In this document: piece after piece, positions 8,101 to 15,784 of the stretch | Layout: every line of letters starts with the position of its first letter | Numbering within the stretch: the stretch's first letter is position 1 | Source: UBA6168 sp964573725 | GTDB lineage: Bacteria; Bacteroidota; Bacteroidia; Chitinophagales; Saprospiraceae | Assembly (NCBI GenBank): GCA_964573725.1 | Contig: CAZNLJ010000067.1 | Location: 1 to 18,764 of the forward strand | Length of the DNA: 18,764 bases | Direction of reading: 5' to 3' | The notes under the pieces: model-generated | Seen by the model: the letters and a program-made list of their open reading frames with translations, nothing else | Database searches by the model: none | What the model was told of the DNA's origin: nothing | Made by a program: the position numbers and the translations under genes

Positions 8101-9448
8101 GGATGGAAAGCCGGTGCAGGGTCGGTGCCCGGTTGAGCATGACCGGATGCCCTTTCAGGATATTCTCGAGGATATCCCAGATGGAGGAATCCTTGCGGTC
8201 GACCAATTTCTTGGCGGACTTCACCGTCTTGACCACGCCCCGCTCGATCAGCTTGCGAATGATGAACGGCTTGAAGAGTTCCGCGGCCATCCCTTTCGGC
8301 AGGCCGCATTCGTGCAGCTTGAGCGTCGGCCCGACCACGATGACGGAACGACCGCTGTAATCCACGCGCTTACCCAGGAGGTTCTGGCGGAACCGGCCTT
8401 GCTTACCTTTCAGGATATCGCTCAGCGACTTGAGTGCACGGCCGCCCTCCGCCTTTACGGCATTGGACTTGCGGGAGTTGTCGAACAAGGAATCCACCGC
8501 TTCCTGGAGCATCCTTTTCTCGTTGCGCAGGATTACTTCCGGCGCCTTGATTTCCAGGAGCCGCTTGAGGCGGTTGTTGCGGATGATGACCCGCCGGTAG
8601 AGGTCGTTGAGGTCCGAACTCGCGAAACGCCCCCCGTCGAGGGGAACCAGTGGCCGCAATTCCGGCGGAACGACCGGCAGGTACTGGATGATCATCCACT
8701 CCGGCCGGTTCTCCATCCGGGTTTGTGCATTCCGGAAAGCCTCGACCACGCGCAAGCGCTTGAGCGCTTCGCTTTTACGTTGCTGGCTTGTCTCATTGGC
8801 CGCCTGGTGGCGAAGCTCGTAGGAGAGACTGTCCAACTCCAGCCGGTTCAGCATATCCCGGACCGCATCCGCCCCCATCTTGGCGATGAACTTGCGGGGG
8901 TCCGTGTCGTCCAGCTGCTGGTTGTCCGGGGGCAGGCTGTCCACCAGGTCCATATATTCCTCTTCCGTCAGCAAGGCATGCTGTTCGGAATCGTCCTTGC
9001 CGGCATCCCCCCACTGGATTACCACATAGCGTTCGTAATAGACGATGCTCTCCAATTTCTTGGAGGAAAGCCCGAGCAGGTAACCGATCTTGTTCGGCAG
9101 GGATTTGAAGAACCAGATGTGCACGATGGGCACGACCAGCTTGATATGGCCCATCCTTTCCCGGCGGACCTTCTTTTCCGTCACCTCCACCCCGCAGCGG
9201 TCACAGACGATTCCCTTGTAACGGATCCGCTTGTACTTGCCGCAATAGCACTCGTAGTCCTTGACCGGACCGAAAATACGTTCGCAGAAAAGGCCATCCC
9301 TTTCCGGCTTGTAAGACCGGTAGTTGATGGTTTCCGGTTTCAAGACCTCCCCGAAGCTGCGTTCCAGGATCTCATCCGGGGACGTCAGGCTGATGGTGAT
9401 GGAATCGAAATCCGGCGTCGCTATGGTCGATCTCTTTTTAAATGGCAT
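5135..9448 (-). CDS. rpoC: DNA-directed RNA polymerase subunit beta'
   Basis: RpoC (1437 aa) forms the active-site half of RNA polymerase with RpoB and clamps the DNA. The N-terminal zinc site has C67, C69, C82 and C85 (CYCG...CDRCG). The active-site Mg2+ loop NADFDGDQ is at residues 473-480. The bridge-helix region is near 791-815 ([20 protein letters not shown]). The second zinc cluster is C822, C896, C903 and C906. The trigger-loop sequence [15 protein letters not shown] begins at about 930. Length and ends are as usual for Bacteroidota beta', with no truncation or frameshift. The ATG at 9448 is the only start consistent with the conserved [11 protein letters not shown] N-terminus. The gene follows rpoB after an unusually G+C-rich 109-bp spacer and ends just before an intrinsic terminator. 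No TTA, CTA or TCA codon occurs in the whole gene. Confidence 0.99.
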   Translation of the reverse strand: [1437 protein letters not shown]

Positions 9449-9469
9449 AGTGCAAAGGTTATCTTGCTT

Positions 9470-9506
9470 GGTACGGCCGGCCGCCGGTGCACCCGGCCCC
9501 CGTACC
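9470..9506 (-). other. G+C-rich hairpin in the rpoB-rpoC spacer
   Basis: The arms GGTACGG (9470-9476) and CCGTACC (9500-9506) form a 7-bp stem. The interior is almost all G and C, and further pairing such as GGCCGG (9475-9480) with CCGGCC (9493-9498) is possible as an alternative. There is no U-run after it on the minus strand, so it is not an intrinsic terminator. It occupies about a third of the 109-bp spacer and may be an mRNA processing or stability element. Confidence 0.4.
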
Positions 9507-9557
9507 GACGGGCGGCCAGGGGGCGGAGGGCGGGCGGACGGGCCTACGCGATTTGAT

Positions 9558-12500
9558 TTATTCGAATTTCACATCGAGGGCCAGGCCCCGCAACTCATGA
9601 ACCAACACGTTGAAGGATTCCGGTATGTTCGGCTCCGGCAACACATCGCCCTTGACAATAGCCTCGTAGGCTTTGGCACGGCCGACGATGTCGTCCGATT
9701 TGACCGTCAGGAGCTCCTGCAGGATATGGGCGGCACCGAATGCCTCCAGGGCCCAGACCTCCATTTCCCCGAAACGTTGCCCACCGAACTGCGCCTTACC
9801 GCCCAGGGGTTGCTGCGTAATCAGCGAATAAGGCCCGATGGAACGTGCGTGCATCTTGTCGTCGACCATGTGCGACAACTTGAGCATGTAGATGACACCG
9901 ACGGTGGCGCGCTGGTGGAAACGGTCTCCCGTTTCCCCGTCGAACAAGGGCGTCTGGCCGAGCGAAGGCAGGCCGGCCTGCTGGATGAAATGCTCGATGT
10001 CATCCTGGGAAGCCCCGTCGAAGATGGGTGTCGCAAAACGGACGCCCAGCTTCTTCCCGGCCCAGCCCAATACCGTTTCCAGGATCTGCCCGAGGTTCAT
10101 CCGGGAAGGTACCCCCAGCGGGTTGAGGACGATATCCACCGGTTCCCCGTCTTCGGTGAAGGGCATGTCCTCCATTCGGACGATCCGGGAGACGATCCCC
10201 TTGTTACCGTGGCGGCCGGCGAGCTTGTCCCCCACCTTCAGTTTCCGTTTCTTGGCGATGTAAACCTTCGCCAGTTTAAGGACACCTGCGGGCAGCTCGT
10301 CCCCGATGCTGATATTGAACTTTTCGCGCTTGTAGCGGCCGACCTCCTCGTTCAGCTTGATGCTGTAATTGTGGAGCAGGCGGGCGATCAGTTCGTTCGT
10401 GCGGTCGTCACCGGTCCAGTTGCTATAGTCGATCTGGGTGAAATCCATGGTCCGGAGCAGCTCCTGGGAGAACTTTGTCCCTTTCGGGATCAGCGGTTCC
10501 CCGTAGATGCTCCTGACGCCGTTGGAAGTCTTCTCCCGGACCAGGAGCAGGAGCTTGTCGATCAGCACGGTCTTGAGTTCGTTGGTCGCGACGGCGTGCA
10601 GGTCGTCCAGCTTCTTGAGGACATCCGCCTCCTGCGTCTTCTGGAGGTTGCTCTTCTTGGCCCTGGCGAACAGCTGCTTGTCGATGACAATACCACTGAT
10701 GGAAGGCGGCACCTTGAGCGAGGCATCCTTCACATCGCCGGCCTTGTCCCCGAAGATTGCCCGCAGCAGCTTCTCTTCCGGCGTCGGGTCCGTTTCCCCT
10801 TTCGGGGTAATCTTACCAATCAGGATATCCCCCTCCTTGACCCAGGCACCGATGCGGATGATCCCGTTCTCGTCCAGGTCCTTGGTGGCATCCTCGCTGA
10901 CGTTCGGGATATCGTTGGTCAGTTCCTCCTCGCCCAATTTGGTATCGCGGACATCCAGCTCGAACGATTCGATGTGTACGGAGGTGAAGATGTCCTCCCG
11001 GACCACCCGCTCCGACAAGACGATGGCATCCTCGAAATTGTACCCTTTCCAGGGCATGAAAGCGACCTTGAGGTTCTGGCCCAGCGCCAGTTCCCCCTTG
11101 TCCGTAGCATAGCCGTCGCAAAGGATCTCGCCCTTCTTGACGCGCTGTCCACGGCGGACGATCGGCTTGAGGTTGATGCAGGTGGCCTGGTTGGTCCGCA
11201 GGAACTTGGTCAGCAGGTACGACTTCCGGTTGTCTTCGAAAGAAACCAGTTGTTCCTCCTCGGTGCGGTCGTAGCGGATCACCACCTCCGTGGCATCGAC
11301 ATATTCCACCACGCCGTCCCCTTCCGCATTGATGAGCATCCGGGAATCGCGGGCCACCTTCCCTTCCAGTCCCGTACCGACGATCGGTGCGGACGGACGG
11401 ATCAGCGGGACCCCCTGGCGTTGCATGTTGGAGCCCATGAGGGCGCGGTTGGCGTCGTCATTTTCCAGGAACGGGATCAGGGACGCGGACACACCCACGA
11501 TTTGGTTCGGGGCTACGTCCATGTATTCGAGCTCTTCCGGGGAAAGGACCGGGAAATCACCGTGTTCGCGGGATTTCACCTTGTCGTTCAGGAAACGTCC
11601 CTGGTCGTCGAAGGGTGCATTCGCCTGCGCGACCTTCATCGTATCCTCCGCTTCCGCGGAAAGGTAGGTCGCCGGCTGGACGATGTCCACCACACCTTCG
11701 ATCACCTTGCGGTAGGGCGTTTCGAGGAAACCCATCTTGTTCACTTTCGCGTGCACACAAAGCGTCGAGATGAGACCGATGTTCGGGCCTTCCGGTGTTT
11801 CGATCGTACAAAGGCGGCCGTAGTGGGAATAGTGGACGTCCCGCACCTCGAAGCCGGCACGTTCCCTGGAAAGACCGCCGGGACCGAGGGCGGAGATGCG
11901 TCGCTTGTGCGTAATCTCCGAGAGCGGATTGGTTTGGTCCAGGAACTGGGACAACTGGCTCGTCCCGAAGAAAGAGTTGATGACGGACGACAAGGTACGC
12001 GCATTGATCAGGTCGATCGGCGTGAAGACCTCGTTATCCCGGACGTTCATCCGTTCCCGGATGGTACGGGCCATCCTGGCCAACCCGACGCCGAACTGCG
12101 CATAGAGCTGTTCGCCGACCGTGCGGACACGGCGGTTGCTGAGGTGGTCGATGTCGTCGATTTCCGCCCGTTGGTTCATCAGCCGGACGAGGTACTTGAC
12201 GATGGCGATGATATCATCCTTGGTCAGGACCAGGATGTCCTGGTCCGTATCCATACCGAGCTTGCGGTTGATCTTATAGCGGCCGACCTCCCCGAGGTTG
12301 TAGCGTTTGTCGGAAAAGAAAAGCTTGTCGATAATCCCGCGGGCGGTCTCGTCGTCCGGGGGTTCCGCCCCGCGGAGCTGGCGGTAGATGTAGTTCACCG
12401 CCTCCATTTCGGAACTCGTCGGGTCTTTCTGGAGGGTATTGTAGATGATGGTGTAATCCTCCTCGATGTCCTCCCGTTGCAGGATGACCGTATCCAGCCC

Positions 12501-13379
12501 GGAGTCCAGCACCTGCTCGATATTGTCCTCATCCAGGACGACATCGCGTTCCAGGATGATCTCGTTGCGTTCGATGGTGACCACCTCGCCCGTATCCTCG
12601 TCCACGAAATCCTCCGTCCAGGAACGAAGGACCCTCGCCGCCAGTTTGCGGCCGATGGCGGCCTCCAGGTTGTCCCGGGTATTGCCGATCTCATCGGCCA
12701 GGTTGAAGAGGTCCAGGATGGACTTGTCCGTATCGTATCCGATACCGCGGAGCAGGGTGGTGACCGGGAACTTCTTCTTCCGGTCGATGTACGCGTACAT
12801 GACATTGTTGATGTCCGTCGCGAATTCCATCCAGGCCCCCTTGAACGGGATGACGCGGGCGGAATAGATGGCCGTGCCGTTGGGGTGGTAACTTTGTCCG
12901 AAGAAAACACCCGGCGAGCGGTGCAACTGCGAGACGACCACCCGTTCCGCCCCGTTGATGACAAAGGTGCCTTTGGGGGTCATGTAAGGGATGTTACCCA
13001 GGAAGACATCCTGTACGATCGTCTCGAAATCCACGTGCTCCTCATCGTTGCAGGAAAGGCGGAGTTTGGCCTTGAGCGGCACGGAATACGTCAATCCCCG
13101 CTGCATACATTCCTCGATGGTATAACGCGGCGGGTCCACGAAATAATCCAGGAATTCCAACACGAAAATGTTGCGGGCATCCGTGATGGGAAAATTCTCC
13201 CGGAACACCTTGTACAGTCCCTCATTGATGCGGTTCTCCGGCGTGGTTTCCAACTGAAAGAACTCCTGGAAGGACTTCAGCTGAATTTCCAGCAGGTCAG
13301 GATGTTCGGAAGGAAGTTTGATCCTGCCGAACCCGATACGACCGGTTTCGGTCAGCGTAACATTTTCAAATGAGGTCAT
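9558..13379 (-). CDS. rpoB: DNA-directed RNA polymerase subunit beta
   Basis: RpoB (1273 aa) is the second large catalytic subunit of RNA polymerase. The rifampicin-pocket cluster runs from residue 472 (GTSQLSQFLDQTNPLSEI) to about 503. With an offset of 35 from E. coli numbering, Q478, D481, H491 and S496 correspond to Q513, D516, H526 and S531. All are the sensitive-type residues; T483 replaces Asn518. The fork/link segment GRLCTIETPEGPNIGLI follows at 521-537. The active-site lysine loop KLAGRHGNKG is in the C-terminal quarter, and the chain ends in the usual HELRGLALDVKFE. The ATG at 13379 gives the typical short Bacteroidota N-terminus before FGRIK. It follows rplL after an unusually long 472-bp spacer with strong RNA structure. 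Apart from Ser3 (TCA), the gene has no TTA, CTA or TCA codon. Confidence 0.99.
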   Translation of the reverse strand: MTSFENVTLTETGRIGFGRIKLPSEHPDLLEIQLKSFQEFFQLETTPENRINEGLYKVFRENFPITDARNIFVLEFLDYFVDPPRYTIEECMQRGLTYSVPLKAKLRLSCNDEEHVDFETIVQDVFLGNIPYMTPKGTFVINGAERVVVSQLHRSPGVFFGQSYHPNGTAIYSARVIPFKGAWMEFATDINNVMYAYIDRKKKFPVTTLLRGIGYDTDKSILDLFNLADEIGNTRDNLEAAIGRKLAARVLRSWTEDFVDEDTGEVVTIERNEIILERDVVLDEDNIEQVLDSGLDTVILQREDIEEDYTIIYNTLQKDPTSSEMEAVNYIYRQLRGAEPPDDETARGIIDKLFFSDKRYNLGEVGRYKINRKLGMDTDQDILVLTKDDIIAIVKYLVRLMNQRAEIDDIDHLSNRRVRTVGEQLYAQFGVGLARMARTIRERMNVRDNEVFTPIDLINARTLSSVINSFFGTSQLSQFLDQTNPLSEITHKRRISALGPGGLSRERAGFEVRDVHYSHYGRLCTIETPEGPNIGLISTLCVHAKVNKMGFLETPYRKVIEGVVDIVQPATYLSAEAEDTMKVAQANAPFDDQGRFLNDKVKSREHGDFPVLSPEELEYMDVAPNQIVGVSASLIPFLENDDANRALMGSNMQRQGVPLIRPSAPIVGTGLEGKVARDSRMLINAEGDGVVEYVDATEVVIRYDRTEEEQLVSFEDNRKSYLLTKFLRTNQATCINLKPIVRRGQRVKKGEILCDGYATDKGELALGQNLKVAFMPWKGYNFEDAIVLSERVVREDIFTSVHIESFELDVRDTKLGEEELTNDIPNVSEDATKDLDENGIIRIGAWVKEGDILIGKITPKGETDPTPEEKLLRAIFGDKAGDVKDASLKVPPSISGIVIDKQLFARAKKSNLQKTQEADVLKKLDDLHAVATNELKTVLIDKLLLLVREKTSNGVRSIYGEPLIPKGTKFSQELLRTMDFTQIDYSNWTGDDRTNELIARLLHNYSIKLNEEVGRYKREKFNISIGDELPAGVLKLAKVYIAKKRKLKVGDKLAGRHGNKGIVSRIVRMEDMPFTEDGEPVDIVLNPLGVPSRMNLGQILETVLGWAGKKLGVRFATPIFDGASQDDIEHFIQQAGLPSLGQTPLFDGETGDRFHQRATVGVIYMLKLSHMVDDKMHARSIGPYSLITQQPLGGKAQFGGQRFGEMEVWALEAFGAAHILQELLTVKSDDIVGRAKAYEAIVKGDVLPEPNIPESFNVLVHELRGLALDVKFE

Positions 13380-13851
13380 ATAAGCAAGGAATTAAGTTGA
13401 TAGTTTGTGCGGTGGAAATGACCGCCACCCGCAAGGAAGGAACATTATCCTCCGAAAGTGGCACATTTTTTTCGCTGTTTTCCAACACGGTATGATTTCA
13501 TGTCGCCCGCGGCGCCCGCACGGGGTATCGATTGCCGCGTAAATTGCCCGGTCCGCCCGGACGGCCGTCCGCCGCGCCGATTTCCGCGAGGCGAACCGGA
13601 TGTTTCCGAAACAAGGGAGGAGGACCTCCTGTAGCCGGTACTCCCGGTGTCCGGCCATGACCGGCGCGGGACCCGACACGACCGGGAGACCGCCACAAAT
13701 GACAAGGGCTTAGCCTTTCCCGTCGGAAGGACAGGAAAGACTAAGCCTTGATTGTCATGTATGCACGTGATGTAGCAAGCAAATTGGGTATACGTTGATC
13801 TGGAAACGAAGGATGCTACACTGCCGGCAGACGGCGGCCGCCGTCGAAAAC
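13380..13851. other. Structured spacer between rplL and rpoB
   Basis: This 472-bp stretch is long for the rplL-rpoB junction. It holds a very stable hairpin (13699-13758), a second nested hairpin at 13642-13671 (TCCCG/CGGGA enclosing CCGG/CCGG), a 14-bp perfect palindrome CGGACGGCCGTCCG at 13558-13571, and a small stem (13408-13433) just before rpoB. Minus-strand reading frames of up to 95 codons exist but have Arg/Pro/Ser-rich composition and no recognisable motif, so I do not call a gene. No TAnnTTTG promoter element was found. Confidence 0.6.
13699..13758 (-). promoter_or_regulatory. 18-bp RNA hairpin between rplL and rpoB, candidate attenuator or RNase III site
   Basis: In the minus-strand RNA, 13747-13730 pairs with 13724-13707 over 18 consecutive base pairs, closed by the 5-base loop CUUCC. 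Two of the pairs are U-G wobbles that would be mismatches in + strand RNA, which supports function in the operon transcript. An outer 7-bp stem (13699-13705 with 13752-13758) extends it past a small internal loop. No U-run follows, so it is not a simple terminator. In E. coli the same gene junction carries a partial attenuator and an RNase III site, so a similar role here is a reasonable inference. Confidence 0.6.
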
Positions 13852-14229
13852 TTACTTGATTTCGACCTGGGCACCGGCGCCTTCCAAAGTAGCCTTCAGC
13901 TTTTCGGCTTCGTCCTTGGAAACACCCTGCTTGACGGCAGCGGGTGCGCTGTCCACCAAAGCTTTAGCCTCCACCAAGCCCAAACCGAGGGCATCCTTCA
14001 CGGCCTTGACCACCTGGAGCTTCTGTGCACCTGCGGAATTCAGGAACACGTCGAATTCCGTCTGTTCGACGACGGCGGCTTCGGCGCCACCACCGGCGGG
14101 AGCGGCTACGGCGACCGCAGCGGCGGCCGGCTTAATACCGTAATCGGACTCCATGATATTGGTCAATTCAGTCACTTCTTTGATCGTGAGGTTAACCAAC
14201 TGTTCTGCAAGTGCTTTTAAATCTGCCAT
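13852..14229 (-). CDS. rplL: 50S ribosomal protein L7/L12
   Basis: L12 (125 aa) forms the mobile stalk that recruits and stimulates translational GTPases. Residues 1-33 (MADLKALAEQLVNLTIKEVTEL...) are the dimerisation/L10-binding domain. An Ala/Gly-rich flexible hinge spans about 35-53. The C-terminal factor-binding domain starts at EFDVFLNSAG and contains the helix KLQVVKAVKDALGLGLVEAKALVD. Length is normal. The ATG is preceded by an A/T-rich leader (TAAAAAATCAATCAAAA) with no Shine-Dalgarno motif. The gene lies 117 bp after rplJ, with a 6-bp hairpin (14321-14336) between them. L12 is needed at several copies per ribosome while L10 is needed once, so separate control of this gene is expected. 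Confidence 0.98.
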   Translation of the reverse strand: MADLKALAEQLVNLTIKEVTELTNIMESDYGIKPAAAAVAVAAPAGGGAEAAVVEQTEFDVFLNSAGAQKLQVVKAVKDALGLGLVEAKALVDSAPAAVKQGVSKDEAEKLKATLEGAGAQVEIK

Positions 14230-14320
14230 TTTTGATTGATTTTTTACATGAATGTTTTATGTGCGTTAACCTGGAAGCCAAGTCTGTACCGGACAACCGG
14301 GGCTATCGGCAGGGAACGGG

Positions 14321-14336
14321 GCGGGAAGCATCCCGC
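14321..14336 (-). other. Short hairpin in the rplJ-rplL spacer
   Basis: GCGGGA (14321-14326) and TCCCGC (14331-14336) form a perfect 6-bp stem with a 4-base loop. It is not followed by a U-run on the minus strand. It could mark a processing site that separates rplL expression from rplJ, but the stem is short and could be fortuitous in G+C-rich DNA. Confidence 0.3.
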
Positions 14337-14346
14337 GGACCGGGTC

Positions 14347-14883
14347 TCAACCGTTCTTTTCCTCGATTGCCTTGAGCAGGCCCATGACATTCTGCCCACC
14401 CGAGCCGAGTTGCGACATGAGGTTGGACATCGGGGACTGCAGCAAGCCGATGAGTTCGCCCAACAGGTCCTCCTTGGATTTCAAATTGGCCAGCGCGTCG
14501 AGCTGCTCATCTCCGATGTAGATGGCCGTATCGATGTAGGCCGCCTTGACCTGTGGTTTGTCCGTATCCTTTTCCTTGCGGAATTCCTTTAGGATCTTGG
14601 CCGGGACGTTCGCCACCTCCGTGAAGATGATGGCCGTCGGGCCTTTCAGTGCCTGTAAGAGCCCCTCGTACTGGCTGGAGTCGCCGGCAGCGGCTTCCAA
14701 CGCCTTTTGGGCCAATGTATTCTTCACCACACGCATGTGGAGACCGTTCTCGAACAGCCGCCTCCGAAGCGCATTGATTTTTTCAACGGACAGCGCGGAG
14801 GCATCTGCCAGGTAGAAGAAAGGAGAGGAGGCGATTTTCTCCTGCAACTCCGCGATGACCGCCGTTTTTTCTTCCCTAGTCAT
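14347..14883 (-). CDS. rplJ: 50S ribosomal protein L10
   Basis: L10 (178 aa) anchors the L12 dimers to the ribosome base. The N-terminal rRNA-binding domain contains SSPFFYLADASALSVEKIN, then LRRRLFENGLHMRVVKNTLA and the block LLQALKGPTAIIFT. The C-terminal helix (ELIGLLQSPMSNLMSQLGSG and beyond) is the L12-binding spine. The start chosen is ATG 14883 (MTREEKTAVI). An in-frame ATG at 14913 would add ten residues (MSKHPQIHII) not typical of the family. It lies 76 bp after rplA; a small hairpin with arms GAACC and GGTTC (14920-14933) lies in that gap. In E. coli the L10-L12 complex represses its own mRNA; no equivalent leader could be recognised here. Confidence 0.96.
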   Translation of the reverse strand: MTREEKTAVIAELQEKIASSPFFYLADASALSVEKINALRRRLFENGLHMRVVKNTLAQKALEAAAGDSSQYEGLLQALKGPTAIIFTEVANVPAKILKEFRKEKDTDKPQVKAAYIDTAIYIGDEQLDALANLKSKEDLLGELIGLLQSPMSNLMSQLGSGGQNVMGLLKAIEEKNG

Positions 14884-14959
14884 GATTATATGAATTTGAG
14901 GGTGCTTCGACATCCGGAAGAACCAGAAGGTTCAGGCCGGCACTCGGCGCCCGGAAGGA

Positions 14960-15652
14960 TTACCGAATTGTTTTAGTGTCGATCTTGATACCCGGGCTCA
15001 TGGTGCTGGCCACGGTAATGGATTTCAGGTAAGTGCCCTTCGCGGAGGAAGGCTTCAGCTTGACCAGGGCCTGTATCAATTCCGATGCGTTGTCCACCAG
15101 ATTGGCAGGCTCGAAGGAAATCCGCCCGACGGACGAGTGGATGATTCCGTATTTGTCCACCCGGAAAGCCACTTTCCCGCCCTTGACATCGGTAACGGCC
15201 GTGGCGAGGTCCATGGTGACCGTCCCGGTCTTCGGGTTGGGCATGAGCCCGCGGGGACCGAGGATACGGGCCACCTTACCCACCTGGGCCATGACCTGGG
15301 GCGTGGCGATGGCCACGTCGAAATCCGTCCACCCACCTTGGATCTTGGAAATCAGTTCATCGAGACCCACATGGTCTGCACCCGCATTCCGGGCCTCCTG
15401 TTCCTTGTCGGAGGAGCAGAATACGACCACCCGCTTGGTCTTACCCGTACCATGCGGCAGGTTGACCGTTCCGCGGAGGGCCTGGTCCGCTTTCCGAGGG
15501 TCGATACCCAAGCGGACATGCACGTCCACGGAGGCATCGAATTTGGCTACGTTCACATCCTTAACCAATTTCATCGCCTCCTCCAGGGTGTAGACCCTGG
15601 TACTGTCGACCTTACTGTCGACGGCTTTCCTTTTCTTGGAAACTTTTGCCAT
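14960..15652 (-). CDS. rplA: 50S ribosomal protein L1
   Basis: L1 (230 aa) forms the stalk that moves deacylated tRNA out of the E site. The sequence is complete: the N-terminal MAKVSKKRK tail, the domain I strand with DVHVRLGIDPRKADQALRG, and TVNLPHGTGKTKRVVVF leading into domain II. The signature ILGPRGLMPNPKTGTVT lies mid-chain, and MSPGIKIDTKTIR ends the protein. The start is ATG 15652; two codons further upstream there is an in-frame TTG, which is less likely. The gene follows rplK by 132 bp, a gap that holds a hairpin at 15759-15776. L1 is a translational autoregulator of the L11-L1 unit in E. coli; whether that holds here is not visible. Confidence 0.98.
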   Translation of the reverse strand: MAKVSKKRKAVDSKVDSTRVYTLEEAMKLVKDVNVAKFDASVDVHVRLGIDPRKADQALRGTVNLPHGTGKTKRVVVFCSSDKEQEARNAGADHVGLDELISKIQGGWTDFDVAIATPQVMAQVGKVARILGPRGLMPNPKTGTVTMDLATAVTDVKGGKVAFRVDKYGIIHSSVGRISFEPANLVDNASELIQALVKLKPSSAKGTYLKSITVASTMSPGIKIDTKTIR

Positions 15653-15758
15653 TGTCAAAAAATTGAAGTGAGGTAAATAACGCCGCTACCCTTCCGGGTT
15701 TCGGCTCCCTTTCCGCGCCGGCACCTGCCGAAATCGGCGGCGACCGGCCCTATCTCCA

Positions 15759-15776
15759 GGCGGCAGGAATGCCGCC
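15759..15776 (-). other. Hairpin in the rplK-rplA spacer
   Basis: GGCGGCA (15759-15765) and TGCCGCC (15770-15776) form a perfect 7-bp stem with a 4-base loop, starting 9 bp after the rplK stop in transcription order. A smaller GCCGA/TCGGC stem lies nearby (about 15727-15738). There is no U-run, so this is not an intrinsic terminator. It may block 3' decay or mark processing. Confidence 0.35.
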
Positions 15777-15784
15777 GGTGGATA

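Noticed and set aside
9451..9460. TAACCTTTG just before the rpoC ATG as a promoter for rpoC
   Set aside because: The spacing between TA and TTTG is three bases, not two, there is no -33 TTTG, and it lies only 4 bases before the start codon.
5018..9556. A 1512-codon + strand open frame antisense to rpoC
   Set aside because: It is exactly in codon register with rpoC and is open only because TTA, CTA and TCA codons are avoided there. Its translation has no recognisable domain.
9324..13373. A 1349-codon + strand open frame antisense to rpoB
   Set aside because: Same register effect as for rpoC; the sense strand is an unmistakable RpoB.
13618..13630. AGGAGGACCTCCT as a Shine-Dalgarno site or hairpin
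   Set aside because: No start codon with a plausible gene follows at the right distance, and the full inverted repeat leaves a one-base loop that cannot form.
13392..13705. Minus-strand frames of 66-95 codons between rplL and rpoB as small genes
   Set aside because: Arg/Pro/Ser-rich translations in three overlapping frames with no motif, crossing predicted RNA hairpins; typical of non-coding G+C-rich DNA.
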